DNA from: DATHXC01 sp035459965
Lineage (GTDB): Bacteria > Pseudomonadota > Gammaproteobacteria > Burkholderiales > Methylophilaceae
NCBI GenBank assembly: GCA_035459965.1
Contig: DATHXC010000007.1
Location: forward strand, 62,001-126,000
Reading direction: 5' to 3'
DNA: 64,000 nt
The notes beneath the pieces were generated by a model, which saw nothing but the letters and a program-made list of their open reading frames with translations, did no database searches and was not told the DNA's origin. A program made the translations under genes and the position numbers. Positions 10,498 to 19,774 of the stretch are shown piece after piece. Within the stretch, counting starts at the first letter, position 1, and every line of letters begins with the position of its first letter.

Positions 10498-11985
10498 ATG
10501 CAGGCAAGCGCGTATGCACAACAGGAAGCACCGATGTCTGACAGGGACATGCCAGAGCTTTTAAAGCAAAAAGTACGTGTCCTGCTGATAGAGGATGAAG
10601 TGTTGTTTGCGCGTGCCGTTGCAAAGCGATTAAAGAAGGCGGGCTATGAGTGTGAGCATGCTGAAACGGTAGCAGATGGCCGCGCGCTGGCAAGGCAATT
10701 TGTGCCAGATATGGTGTTGCTGGATATGCGCCTGCCGGATGGCAATGGCCTGGATATGCTGCCCGAATTGGTTGCCAAGAATACTTCGGTGATTGTGATG
10801 ACCGCACACGGTGAATTGTCTGATGCCGTGAATGCCATGAAACTGGGTGCAGTGGATTATCTCAAGAAGCCAATCGATCTTGAAGAGTTGTTGCTGATTA
10901 TCCAGAAAGCTGAAAATTCAACCAAGCTCAAGCATCACCTCGATTATTCGCGCCAGCGCAATGTGCACCAGACTGATGGCGTAGAGATGCTGGGCGATAG
11001 CCCGGCAATGCTCAATGTGCGTTCTCAGATCAAGCGTATTGCCCAGTTAGTCGCGGTGGGGGATGCTATCCCGCCAACCGTATTAATCAATGGCGAAACC
11101 GGTACAGGCAAGGACGTAGCGGCAAGATTGCTACATCACTCCTGCGCACAAAGCGATCGTCCTTTTGTGCATGTCGATTGCGCCTCTTTGCCGGGTGAAC
11201 TGATTGAGAGTGAGCTGTTTGGTCATGAGAAGGGCGCCTTCACCAGTGCGCAGGGTTCGCGTGCCGGTTTGATCGAGGCGGCAGAAGATGGCACCTTGTT
11301 TCTGGATGAGATCGGGGAACTACCATTAACGTTGCAAGCCAAATTGTTGAATGTGCTGGAGCGGCGTATGGTGCGCCGCGTCGGCTCGACTAAAGAACGT
11401 CCGGTCGCCGCACGCTTTGTGGCAGCCACCAACCGTGATCTTAACCAGATGGTGCTGGATGGGCGCTTCCGTTCAGATCTGTATTACCGCCTGAATGTAC
11501 TGACGATGATGATGCCGCCACTGCGTGAACGTGGGGATGATATTTTATTACTTGCCCATCACTTTACTGCGCAGACAGAGCGGCGCTATGGTTTAAACAA
11601 GCATATTTTTTCTGCAGATGCCGTGGATATGCTCAAACGTTATGTCTGGCCCGGTAATGTGCGTGAACTGCGTCACCAGATCAGCCGTGCCGTGCTACTC
11701 AGCAAGGAAGATAAAATCACTGCCTTCGACCTAGCATTGCCTATGCAGATTAACCAGCTTCAGAGCAGTCCTACAAGCCTCACTCATTCATCAAACGCAG
11801 TTACTACGAGCTGGAAAGATAGCGGCGAAAGTTCAAGCCAGGTCACCCTGGATTCCGCAGAAAAAATGCTCATTGAAAGCGCATTAAGGCAAACCAATCG
11901 TAATGTATCCGAGGCCGCACGCCAGTTGGGCATCACCCGTATGGCGATGCGCTATCGTATGGAAAAGCACGGTATTCATACCTGA
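10498..11985 (+). CDS. NtrC-class sigma-54-dependent response regulator
   Basis: A 495-residue enhancer-binding activator. The receiver domain (about 25-140) has acidic pocket IEDE (31-34) and phospho-acceptor D76 in LLDMRLPDG. The AAA+ domain (about 160-400) has Walker A GETGTGKD near 200-207. The sigma-54 contact loop reads GAFTSA (246-251) instead of the canonical GAFTGA. A Fis-type HTH ends the protein (SEAARQLGITRMAMRYRMEK). The start could be ATG 10498, 11 bp after GAGGAT, or ATG 10534, 5 bp after AGGAAG; the second has better spacing. No partner kinase is adjacent. Its position directly after the TonB receptor makes it the natural candidate for the half-site clusters at 7821 and 61836; that link is inference. 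Confidence 0.9.
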   Translation: MQASAYAQQEAPMSDRDMPELLKQKVRVLLIEDEVLFARAVAKRLKKAGYECEHAETVADGRALARQFVPDMVLLDMRLPDGNGLDMLPELVAKNTSVIVMTAHGELSDAVNAMKLGAVDYLKKPIDLEELLLIIQKAENSTKLKHHLDYSRQRNVHQTDGVEMLGDSPAMLNVRSQIKRIAQLVAVGDAIPPTVLINGETGTGKDVAARLLHHSCAQSDRPFVHVDCASLPGELIESELFGHEKGAFTSAQGSRAGLIEAAEDGTLFLDEIGELPLTLQAKLLNVLERRMVRRVGSTKERPVAARFVAATNRDLNQMVLDGRFRSDLYYRLNVLTMMMPPLRERGDDILLLAHHFTAQTERRYGLNKHIFSADAVDMLKRYVWPGNVRELRHQISRAVLLSKEDKITAFDLALPMQINQLQSSPTSLTHSSNAVTTSWKDSGESSSQVTLDSAEKMLIESALRQTNRNVSEAARQLGITRMAMRYRMEKHGIHT

Positions 11986-12048
11986 TCGCTTTATCCTTCG
12001 TGGTATTATTTCGGTCTTGAATTCAGGCAGAATCACACGGAGTTTTTC

Positions 12049-13260
12049 ATGAAGATCGGCACCCCCTTAAGTTCCAGTGCTACACGCGTGATGCTACTTG
12101 GTAGCGGCGAGCTGGGTAAAGAGGTCATCATCGCCCTGCAACGCCTGGGGGTAGAGGTCATTGCCGTAGATCGTTACGCCAATGCCCCCGGTCATCAGGT
12201 CGCACATCGCTCTTATGTGATTGATATGACAGATGCGGAGGCTCTTAAAGCGCTGGTTGATAAAGAACGCCCCCATCTCATTGTCCCTGAAATTGAAGCG
12301 CTTAATACCAATGCGCTGGCCGAAATAGAACAGGCTGGTATCAGCCAGGTCATCCCTACCGTGCGTGCCGTGCAATTGACCATGAACCGTGAAGGCATAC
12401 GTCGCCTTGCTGCCGAGGAGTTGGGTCTGCCGACTTCGTCATACGCATTTGCCGATAGCCTGCCAGCCTTACAGGACGCCATTGCTGGCGGCATTGGTTT
12501 TCCATGTTTTATTAAACCCACTATGTCATCCTCAGGCAAGGGCCAGTCGCGCATTACTGATGCCTCACAAGTTGTCGAGGCATGGGAATATGCAGCTACT
12601 GGCGGCCGTGTAAACCAGGGCGTGGTGATTGTAGAAGGCCAGATAGATTTTGATTATGAGATCACGTTGCTCACTGTACGCGCCAAAAATGCTGACGGCG
12701 ACATCGAAACCTGTTTTTGTGAGCCGATAGGGCATGTGCAGAAGCAGGGGGATTACATTGAAAGCTGGCAACCGCAAGCCATGTCGAAAAATGCATTGAT
12801 TGAAGCGCAACGCATTGCCAAGGCCGTAACTGATAGTCTGGGCGGCTTGGGCTTGTTTGGTGTGGAACTGTTTGTGAACGGCGATAAGGTCTGGTTTTCA
12901 GAGGTTAGTCCACGTCCTCATGATACTGGCATGGTCACCATGGCCAGCCAGCGTTTTAATGAGTTTGAATTGCATGCGCGGGCCATCCTTGGTTTGCCCG
13001 TGAATGTTGTTATGCGTGATGCAGCTGCCAGTGCAGTGATCTATGGCGGCGTTGAAAGTACCAATCTTGTATTTGAAGGCGTGGAACAGGCATTGTCTGT
13101 GCCGGAGTCGGACATTCGCTTGTTTGGCAAACCAGAGTCTTTCGTGCGCCGTCGCATGGGGGTCGCGCTGGCGACAGGTAAGGATGTGGATGAGGCGCGT
13201 CAGCGTGCCCAGCTTGCAGCCAGCCTGGTTAAGCCTCAAGCCAAGACAGACGCGGCTTAA
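12049..13260 (+). CDS. purT: Formate-dependent phosphoribosylglycinamide formyltransferase
   Basis: PurT makes formyl-GAR from GAR, formate and ATP in purine synthesis, a folate-independent alternative to PurN. The 403-residue product is normal length. The N-terminal Rossmann-like domain contains VMLLGSGELGKEV. The ATP-grasp domain follows with FIKPTMSSSGKGQS and the metal-binding EVSPRPHDTGMVT, and then the C-terminal beta domain. Formate is a one-carbon intermediate, so this enzyme suits a methylotroph, though it is not restricted to them. It is preceded by a 63-bp spacer and followed by the globin gene after 15 bp. Confidence 0.95.
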   Translation: MKIGTPLSSSATRVMLLGSGELGKEVIIALQRLGVEVIAVDRYANAPGHQVAHRSYVIDMTDAEALKALVDKERPHLIVPEIEALNTNALAEIEQAGISQVIPTVRAVQLTMNREGIRRLAAEELGLPTSSYAFADSLPALQDAIAGGIGFPCFIKPTMSSSGKGQSRITDASQVVEAWEYAATGGRVNQGVVIVEGQIDFDYEITLLTVRAKNADGDIETCFCEPIGHVQKQGDYIESWQPQAMSKNALIEAQRIAKAVTDSLGGLGLFGVELFVNGDKVWFSEVSPRPHDTGMVTMASQRFNEFELHARAILGLPVNVVMRDAAASAVIYGGVESTNLVFEGVEQALSVPESDIRLFGKPESFVRRRMGVALATGKDVDEARQRAQLAASLVKPQAKTDAA

Positions 13261-13275
13261 TGGGGCATTGCTGAT

Positions 13276-13689
13276 ATGTTAAGTAAAATAGGTGAGGTTG
13301 GTAGCAGCACCAACACATTTTTCGATGTACTAGGCGGTGTCGAGCAAGTTCGTGCGCTGGTAGAAAACTTCTATGATGTGATGGATAGTGATCCCAAAGC
13401 CGCGGGTATACGTGCCTTGCATCCTGCTGACCTGACAAGTTCCCGTGAAAAGCTGTTCATGTTTTTAACCGGCTGGACAGGTGGCCCGCAGCTCTATATT
13501 GAGCGCTATGGACACCCAATGCTGCGCGCACGGCATATGCCTTTTGCTATCGGCGAGTCTGAGCGCGATCAATGGATGTATTGCATGGTACGTGCCATGC
13601 ATATGATTGGGGTAGAAGAAGCGGTGATGGTCAAGCTGGCAGAAGCCTTGTGGGGAGTCGCTGATTTCATGAGAAACCAGCGAGCTTAA
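13276..13689 (+). CDS. Group II truncated haemoglobin
   Basis: A 137-residue 2-over-2 globin. The proximal haem ligand is H87 in RARHMPFAIG. The conserved Trp at G8 (W100, in RDQWMYCM) and the B10 region NFYDVM are those of group II (trHbO). These proteins bind O2/NO or serve in oxidative and nitrosative protection; a specific role cannot be read here. It begins 15 bp after purT, so it may share its transcript. It is convergent with the rhlE pair, 36 bp away. Confidence 0.9.
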   Translation: MLSKIGEVGSSTNTFFDVLGGVEQVRALVENFYDVMDSDPKAAGIRALHPADLTSSREKLFMFLTGWTGGPQLYIERYGHPMLRARHMPFAIGESERDQWMYCMVRAMHMIGVEEAVMVKLAEALWGVADFMRNQRA

Positions 13690-13725
13690 GATATTCCCTG
13701 TTTAGTATCTTCTTAGTTAATCCAA

Positions 13726-15144
13726 TTACTCGCGACGCACTAAACCACCCAATAGCGCTGCCACTTCACCTTTAGGTTTCTTCGACCTTGATTGGTTAAT
13801 GGGGTTATCTATGGCATTGGTGTTTGATGGCACGTAAGGCTTATCAAACCAGTCATCGCCACTTTTACGCTTGGGCGCTGTTGTTCGTGTAGTTGCGCTG
13901 CGTGGTGCGTAATCGCTGTCTTTGCGGTCACGAGATTTTTCATGGCTGGTTTCGCGCATGGCACGAGGCGCTGATTTCTCAATGCTCTCAGCGATTTTAC
14001 CCTCAACGATTTCTTTGGGAATCTCGCGCTTGATCAGCTTTTCGATTTCTTTCAAATACTTTTCTTCGTCTGGTGAAACCAGCGAGATGGCAATACCTGA
14101 GGCGCCGGCACGGCCGGTACGGCCAATACGGTGCACATAGTCTTCAGGCGCACTTGGGATTTCGTAATTAATCACCATAGGCAATTGGTCAATATCCAGG
14201 CCACGTGCGGCAACATCAGTCGCAATCAGCGCGGCAATCTTGCCTTGCTTGAATGCTTCCAGTGCCTGCATACGTTCCAGCTGGCTTTTATCGCCATGGA
14301 TAGCATCAGCCGAAATGCCTTCTTTGGCCAATTGCTTGGCCAGGCGGCTGGCTGTGAGCTTGGTTTTGGTAAATACAATCACTTGCTTGGCATCGCTACC
14401 ACGCAATAGCTGCGCGAGCAGGGCGTGCTTGTCTGCCTGGGCAACGTGATAGACTTTTTGCGTGACATTCTCGGCAGCGGCATTACTGCGTGCCACTTCG
14501 ATCAGTAACGGGTCGGTCAGGAATTCTTCCGACAGTTTCTTGATTTCTTTTGAGAAAGTAGCAGAGAACATCAGGTTTTGCCGTTTTTTCGGCAACAGTG
14601 CAAGTATGCGTTTCAGATCAGGCATAAAGCCCATATCCAGCATACGGTCCGCTTCATCCAGGATCAGCATCTGCACTTGTCCCAATTGAACGGTGCGCTG
14701 TTCAATGTGATCCAGCAGGCGTCCCGGTGTTGCCACCAGGATTTCCACGCCGCGCATGAGGCTTGGTGTCTGCGTGCGTATATCCACACCGCCAAACACC
14801 ACCAGTGAGCGAAGCGGTGTATGTTTTGCATACACTTTTACGCTTTCTTCCACCTGGATCGCCAGCTCGCGAGTGGGCGTCAATATCAACGCCCTCACCG
14901 GGTGACGTGCGGGGGAAGCACTGGTACTGGCCAGTGGCAGCAGCTTATGCAGCAGCGGCAACGAAAATGCGGCGGTTTTACCCGTGCCTGTTTGCGCCCC
15001 GGCCATCAAGTCCCGCCCTTCAAGCACAACAGGTATAGCCTGTGCCTGAATGGGGGTGGGCGTGCTGTAACCAAATTCAGTCAGCGCCTTGAGAAGTTCG
15101 GGCGCTAACCCCAAATCGGAAAAACTGATGTTTTCTGTACTCAA
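13726..15144 (-). CDS. rhlE: DEAD-box RNA helicase, RhlE type (first of tandem pair)
   Basis: A 472-residue ATP-dependent RNA helicase. All family motifs are visible: the Q-motif with FGYSTPTPIQAQAIP, motif I AQTGTGKT, motif II DEAD, motif III SAT and motif VI HRIGRTGRAG. A lysine/serine-rich basic tail follows the core and ends near GGLVRRE. It lies 16 bp downstream of a second RhlE paralogue on the same strand, so the two are probably one operon. RhlE proteins act in ribosome maturation, RNA decay and cold growth; which role belongs to this copy cannot be told. Confidence 0.9.
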   Translation of the reverse strand: MSTENISFSDLGLAPELLKALTEFGYSTPTPIQAQAIPVVLEGRDLMAGAQTGTGKTAAFSLPLLHKLLPLASTSASPARHPVRALILTPTRELAIQVEESVKVYAKHTPLRSLVVFGGVDIRTQTPSLMRGVEILVATPGRLLDHIEQRTVQLGQVQMLILDEADRMLDMGFMPDLKRILALLPKKRQNLMFSATFSKEIKKLSEEFLTDPLLIEVARSNAAAENVTQKVYHVAQADKHALLAQLLRGSDAKQVIVFTKTKLTASRLAKQLAKEGISADAIHGDKSQLERMQALEAFKQGKIAALIATDVAARGLDIDQLPMVINYEIPSAPEDYVHRIGRTGRAGASGIAISLVSPDEEKYLKEIEKLIKREIPKEIVEGKIAESIEKSAPRAMRETSHEKSRDRKDSDYAPRSATTRTTAPKRKSGDDWFDKPYVPSNTNAIDNPINQSRSKKPKGEVAALLGGLVRRE

Positions 15145-15160
15145 TTTTAAATGTTATCGC

Positions 15161-16597
15161 TTAAGCAAAAGTACGTGGACGACGTGGAGCACCATCGTGG
15201 CGTGTATCGGCGCTACGAGGACCAGAGCGGTTGCCTTCTGGACGTACGCTGTCTGGCCTGCGTGCCGCACCAAACTTGTCGCCGCTAGGTGATGCGCTGC
15301 GGTTGCCATCCGTACGGTTGCCATCACGGCCACCTGCATTGCTGTTATTGCCACGGTAACCACCTTCACCACGCGGCTTGAAGCCGGTGTTGTTGCCCGG
15401 ACGTTGTCCAGGACGGCTATTTGAAGGACGGCCTGAAGGGCCATCAGTACGTGGCGCTGGGCGCTTAGGCTCAAAACCTTCTACCACAGTAGCTTCCAGG
15501 CGTTGACCTGTGAATTGCTCGATCTTGCGAACCTGGTGCCTGTCCATGTGCGAAGCGAACGATACGGCAATACCTGTCTTACCGGCACGGCCAGTACGGC
15601 CGATACGGTGTACATAATCTTCAGCAAACTTAGGCAGATCGTAGTTAATCACGTGGGTGATACCGGCAACGTCGATACCGCGAGCAGCAACGTCAGTCGC
15701 TACCAGTACCTTTACATCGCCATGACGCAATTTGGTCAATGTGCGGTTACGCGCACCCTGTGTCATGTCGCCATGCAACGCCGCAGTCTTGTGACCAGCG
15801 GCGTACAAGTCTTCAGCCAGCAAGTCCGCATGACGCTTGGTAGAAGTGAACACGATTACTTGGTTGACGTCTGGAGCGATCAATAGATGCTCAAGCAGTT
15901 TGTTCTTGTGCGACATGTCGTCCACAAAGTGCAGGCGCTGTTCGATGTTGGTGTGCTTTTCTTTCTGGGCAGCAACTTGGATAGTCTTGGGGTTGCGCAG
16001 GATTTGTTGGGCGATACGGCCAATGTTGCCATCCAGCGTAGCGGAGAACAGTAGTGTCTGGCGTGAAGCAGGCAATGCATTACAGATGCGTTCTACATCC
16101 GGCATGAAACCCATGTCCAGCATACGGTCAGCTTCATCCAGGATCAGCATTTGCAGGCGGGACATATCGATACGGCCGCGTTCCATGTGGTCCAGCAGAC
16201 GGCCAGGTGTGGCTACCAAGATGTCCAGAGGTTGTGACAGTAATTTGTTTTGTAGTGGGTAAGGCATACCACCGACGATACTTACAGTACGGGCACGGAT
16301 GAATTTACCGTATTTGCGTGCAGCTTCATTAACTTGAGCTGCCAGTTCACGTGTTGGCACCAATACCAGGATACGTGGGCCGCGGCTGTTAACTGGGTGT
16401 GGAGTAGCCAGCAGGTTCAGTGCGGGTAATGTAAAGGCAGCGGTCTTGCCGGTGCCCGTTTGTGCTGAGGCCATCAGATCGTGGCCAGCCATGACTTCAG
16501 GAATCGCCTGAGCCTGGATAGGAGTTGCAGTGGTGTAACCTGATTCTTCAATAGCACGAAGGATGGCAGGATTTAAATTCAGATTTTCAAAAGACAT
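15161..16597 (-). CDS. rhlE: DEAD-box RNA helicase, RhlE type (second of tandem pair)
   Basis: A 478-residue DEAD-box helicase with AQTGTGKT, DEAD, SAT and HRIGRTGRAG in order. It differs from its neighbour mainly in its tail: from about residue 378 it is a disordered Arg/Gly/Asn/Ser-rich segment (RPGNNTGFKPRGEGGYRG and similar), of the kind that binds RNA and can drive phase separation. It is the first gene of the pair. Its upstream region up to typA is about 400 bp, long enough for a structured leader, as often found for cold-inducible helicases. Confidence 0.9.
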   Translation of the reverse strand: MSFENLNLNPAILRAIEESGYTTATPIQAQAIPEVMAGHDLMASAQTGTGKTAAFTLPALNLLATPHPVNSRGPRILVLVPTRELAAQVNEAARKYGKFIRARTVSIVGGMPYPLQNKLLSQPLDILVATPGRLLDHMERGRIDMSRLQMLILDEADRMLDMGFMPDVERICNALPASRQTLLFSATLDGNIGRIAQQILRNPKTIQVAAQKEKHTNIEQRLHFVDDMSHKNKLLEHLLIAPDVNQVIVFTSTKRHADLLAEDLYAAGHKTAALHGDMTQGARNRTLTKLRHGDVKVLVATDVAARGIDVAGITHVINYDLPKFAEDYVHRIGRTGRAGKTGIAVSFASHMDRHQVRKIEQFTGQRLEATVVEGFEPKRPAPRTDGPSGRPSNSRPGQRPGNNTGFKPRGEGGYRGNNSNAGGRDGNRTDGNRSASPSGDKFGAARRPDSVRPEGNRSGPRSADTRHDGAPRRPRTFA

Positions 16598-17007
16598 GGT
16601 CTTCCCTTATAAAACAAGCTAAAAGGGCGCAGGCAGGCTCTGTCTGTCACAATATTGCAGACAACAAAATAGGTTGCCAAATATGGTTGTAAACAGCGCG
16701 AAACACTAACTAAGAATTTTTTAGTATGCATTTTTACCGGCGCACGGGCATAGCCACTAACCGGTAACAAATACAAGAGAGCCACAAAATAACACGGGCT
16801 TCAGGGGGCTAGGGCAATGAAATAATCTCGAATGGCTTCTAACAAACAGCTAATAAAGCAGGCTTGTAACAAATCCACCGAAGCGCGCAGTATATAGATA
16901 GTTTTTAATAAGTCAAAGCTTTTGTGTGGAGTTTGGCTTTTTATATCGGTGTTATAAGGGAGTGTGTGGTAAAATCGCGCACTTTTTAGCAATTGAGAAA
17001 TCTATTC
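16598..17007. other. 410-bp divergent intergenic region rhlE / typA
   Basis: No coding gene is convincing here. On the typA side there is an extended -10 promoter (16967). A dyad GGTTGTAAACAGC (16685-16697) resembles the half-sites seen at 7868 and 61836, but no -24/-12 promoter is found within 150 bp on either strand. A 7-bp dyad TTACCGG/CCGGTAA (16734-16740, 16761-16767) lies in what would be the far leader of the rhlE operon. Nothing else stands out. Confidence 0.4.
16967..16975 (+). promoter_or_regulatory. Extended -10 promoter for typA
   Basis: TG-G-TAAAAT is an extended -10 element. No good -35 hexamer lies 17 bp upstream, consistent with an extended -10 type. Transcription would start near 16982, about 25 nt before the typA ATG. 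Confidence 0.5.
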
Positions 17008-18816
17008 ATGTCCCGCAAACTTAGAAATGTCGCCATTATCGCCCACGTTGACCACGGCAAGACCACTATGGTGGATAAGCTGTTGCAGCAGGCAGGCATG
17101 TACGCCTCCCACCAACAAGTCACAGAACGCGTTATGGATTCTGGCGATATTGAAAAAGAGCGCGGTATTACCATTCTGGCTAAGAACACAGCTGTTACCT
17201 ATGAAGGTACGCACATCAATATCGTGGATACACCAGGCCATGCCGACTTCGGTGGCGAGGTTGAGCGCGTATTAGGTATGGTAGATGGTGTAGTGCTGCT
17301 GGTTGATGCAGTTGAAGGCCCGATGCCCCAAACCCGTTTCGTGACCAAGAAAGCATTGGCGCTGGGCTTGAAGCCTATCGTGGTGATTAACAAGGTCGAC
17401 CGCCCAGGTGCGCGTACCGACTGGGTGATCAACCAGACGTTTGACCTGTTCGACAAGCTGGGTGCTACGGAAGAGCAGCTGGATTTCCCAGTGGTCTATG
17501 CCTCTGCATTGAACGGCTACGCCAAGCTGGACATGAAGACAGAGTCTGACAACATGCGTCCGCTGTTCGATACTATATTGAGCCACGTATCACCCCCTGC
17601 CGGTGATAGCAACGCACCATTGCAACTGCAAATTTCCGCACTTGATTACTCTACTTACACCGGTCGCCTGGGCGTTGGGCGTGTGGTAAATGGCCGCATC
17701 AAGCCTGGCCAGAGTGTGGTCGTGATGAGCGGCGATACGCAGACAGCCAAGGGCCGCATCAACCAGGTGCTAGGTTTCAATGGCCTGGACCGTGTGCCGG
17801 TTGAAGAGGCGGAAGCCGGTGATATCGTAATTATTTCCGGTATCGAGGAAATCGGTATTGGTGTGACCATTGCCGATATTGAAAACCCGGTAGGTTTGCC
17901 TATCCTGGGTGTGGATGAGCCGACACTGACTATGGACTTTATGGTGAACTCTTCACCATTGGCCGGTACTGAAGGCAAGTTCATCACCAGTCGCCAGATC
18001 CGTGATCGCCTGACTAAAGAATTGCTGGTTAACGTAGCGTTGCGTGTAGAAGATACACAGGATGCTGACGTGTTCCGTGTTTCCGGTCGTGGTGAGTTGC
18101 ATCTGACCATCCTGCTGGAAAACATGCGTCGTGAAGGCTTCGAGATTGCAGTCGGTAAACCACGTGTGGTATACCGCGAAATCGACGGCCAAAGGTGTGA
18201 GCCATATGAAATCCTGACTGTTGACCTGGAAGACGAAAGCCAAGGCGGCGTGATGGAAGAGCTGGGCCGCCGCCGTGGTGAGTTGCAGAATATGGAATCC
18301 GACGGCAATGGCCGTACCCGTCTTGAATACAAGATCCCGGCACGTGGCCTGATCGGCTTCCAGACTGAATTCCTGACCATGACCCGTGGTTCTGGTCTGA
18401 TGGCTCACATCTTTGATGAATACGCACCAGTCAAGCCTGATATGCCTGGCCGTCGTAACGGCGTGCTGATTTCATCCGAAAAGGGTGAGGCAGTGGCTTA
18501 TGCCTTATGGAAGTTGCAGGACCGTGGTCGTATGTTCTCTGTGCCAGGTGACAAGTTGTACGAAGGCATGGTGATTGGTATCCATAGCCGTGACAACGAC
18601 CTGATTGTGAATCCAGTTAAGGGTAAGCAACTGACCAACGTACGTGCTTCCGGTACTGATGAAGCTGTACGTTTGGTGCCAGCTGTATTGCTGACGCTGG
18701 AGTCTGCAGTGGAGTTTATCGACGACGACGAGTTGGTTGAATTGACACCAAAGTCTATCCGTATCCGTAAGCGCTTCTTGCTTGAGCATGAGCGCAAGCG
18801 TGCTTCTAAAGACTAA
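17008..18816 (+). CDS. typA: Translational GTPase TypA/BipA
   Basis: A ribosome-associated GTPase of the EF-G family involved in ribosome assembly and stress or cold growth. The start is taken at ATG 17008 (MSRKLRNVAIIAHVDHGKTT), which matches the family N-terminus; an in-frame TTG at 16993 would add five residues. The product has 602 residues, close to the E. coli length. G1 AHVDHGKTT, G2 with RGITI, G3 DTPGHADFGGE and G4 NKVDRPGA are present. Domains II, III and V and the TypA-specific C-terminus follow. An intrinsic terminator follows 17 bp after the stop. Confidence 0.96.
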   Translation: MSRKLRNVAIIAHVDHGKTTMVDKLLQQAGMYASHQQVTERVMDSGDIEKERGITILAKNTAVTYEGTHINIVDTPGHADFGGEVERVLGMVDGVVLLVDAVEGPMPQTRFVTKKALALGLKPIVVINKVDRPGARTDWVINQTFDLFDKLGATEEQLDFPVVYASALNGYAKLDMKTESDNMRPLFDTILSHVSPPAGDSNAPLQLQISALDYSTYTGRLGVGRVVNGRIKPGQSVVVMSGDTQTAKGRINQVLGFNGLDRVPVEEAEAGDIVIISGIEEIGIGVTIADIENPVGLPILGVDEPTLTMDFMVNSSPLAGTEGKFITSRQIRDRLTKELLVNVALRVEDTQDADVFRVSGRGELHLTILLENMRREGFEIAVGKPRVVYREIDGQRCEPYEILTVDLEDESQGGVMEELGRRRGELQNMESDGNGRTRLEYKIPARGLIGFQTEFLTMTRGSGLMAHIFDEYAPVKPDMPGRRNGVLISSEKGEAVAYALWKLQDRGRMFSVPGDKLYEGMVIGIHSRDNDLIVNPVKGKQLTNVRASGTDEAVRLVPAVLLTLESAVEFIDDDELVELTPKSIRIRKRFLLEHERKRASKD

Positions 18817-18833
18817 TAGGCAATTGATCCAAT

Positions 18834-18863
18834 AAAAAAACCCGACTCATGTCGGGTTTTTTT
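18834..18863. terminator. Bidirectional intrinsic terminator, typA / dienelactone hydrolase
   Basis: Stem CCCGAC/GTCGGG with a 4-nt loop TCAT is flanked by A7 on the left and T7 on the right, so it works on both strands. It lies between the convergent typA and the hydrolase gene. Confidence 0.93.
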
Positions 18864-18908
18864 ATTGCTTATTTATTGATACTGCTTGTTAACTTAAGTT
18901 GGCTAACG

Positions 18909-19646
18909 CTATTTAAGCTTGCGACCAAACAATTGCAATGACATCTGGATGCCCAGCATGGCCAGTTGCGGGTCATAGCGTTCGCCTTCATCACGCATGA
19001 ATGCGTGTTGCCCATTGAATTCATGCCATGTGAAGGTAATGTCGGTCACACCAAGTTTTTCGCGAACCAGCGTGCGGCCTGCAGCCGGAATGTGTGGGTC
19101 CTGCTTACCCCAGATCATTAATAGCTCGCCTTTGATATCGGCGAGTCTTTCCATGCTGTGCTGCCCCGGCTTATTAGGCATCACATTGTTGTGCAAGTCA
19201 GTTGCGTAGAAACAGGCGGTGGCCTTGATCTCTGGTTGTAACGCTGCACGGAATGCCAAATGGCCGCCGATGCAGACGCCCATGGCGCCAACGTCACCCG
19301 AAGAAAAGGCCTGTTGCTTGACCCAAGCGATCATGGCGGCATTGTCGCTATCGTAATCCTGTACGTCCTTAGCCGCTTTATCAGCATTGCCCTTGTCTCG
19401 GCCGGCATCATCGTAGGCGAGTACAGTGCCAATCGGATTAAGCTCATGAAACACTTCTGGCACCAGTACCACATAACCGTGGCCTGCAATCATGCGCGCA
19501 GTGCGCTCGATAGGGCCGGTTTGTTGGAATATCTCGGAGTAAAACAGCACAGCGGGAAAGCGACCTTCGCCAGCAGGGCGATGTACATATGTACGCATGA
19601 TGCCGGTAGGGGTGGGTAGGTCGACAATTTCGCTTTTAATAATCAT
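18909..19646 (-). CDS. Dienelactone hydrolase family protein
   Basis: An alpha/beta hydrolase of about 245 residues. The catalytic triad of the family is present: nucleophile Cys125 in GVCIGG, Asp183 in WGKQDPHIP and His214 in GQHAFM. The start is set at the ATG at 19646 because a strong AGGAGGAG (19653-19660) sits just upstream; an ATG seven codons earlier lies on the far side of that site. Family members hydrolyse dienelactone or related cyclic esters, but many have other substrates; no aromatic-degradation genes lie nearby. It is divergent from rmuC and convergent with typA. Confidence 0.87.
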   Translation of the reverse strand: MIIKSEIVDLPTPTGIMRTYVHRPAGEGRFPAVLFYSEIFQQTGPIERTARMIAGHGYVVLVPEVFHELNPIGTVLAYDDAGRDKGNADKAAKDVQDYDSDNAAMIAWVKQQAFSSGDVGAMGVCIGGHLAFRAALQPEIKATACFYATDLHNNVMPNKPGQHSMERLADIKGELLMIWGKQDPHIPAAGRTLVREKLGVTDITFTWHEFNGQHAFMRDEGERYDPQLAMLGIQMSLQLFGRKLK

Positions 19647-19774
19647 GCTTGGCTCCTCCTGAGACATTTATTGTGTGCGAGTTTGCCAGCAGGGCTAATC
19701 GCACGATGGGCATGATTTTACAATGCTTCCGGTTTTGCTGCATTAGCTAAAGTGGAGACATTGCAAATTTCATC

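Noticed and set aside
16598..17007. A small protein gene in the rhlE/typA spacer
   Set aside because: The open frames there lack start signals and conserved composition; the region is better explained by two leaders and promoters.
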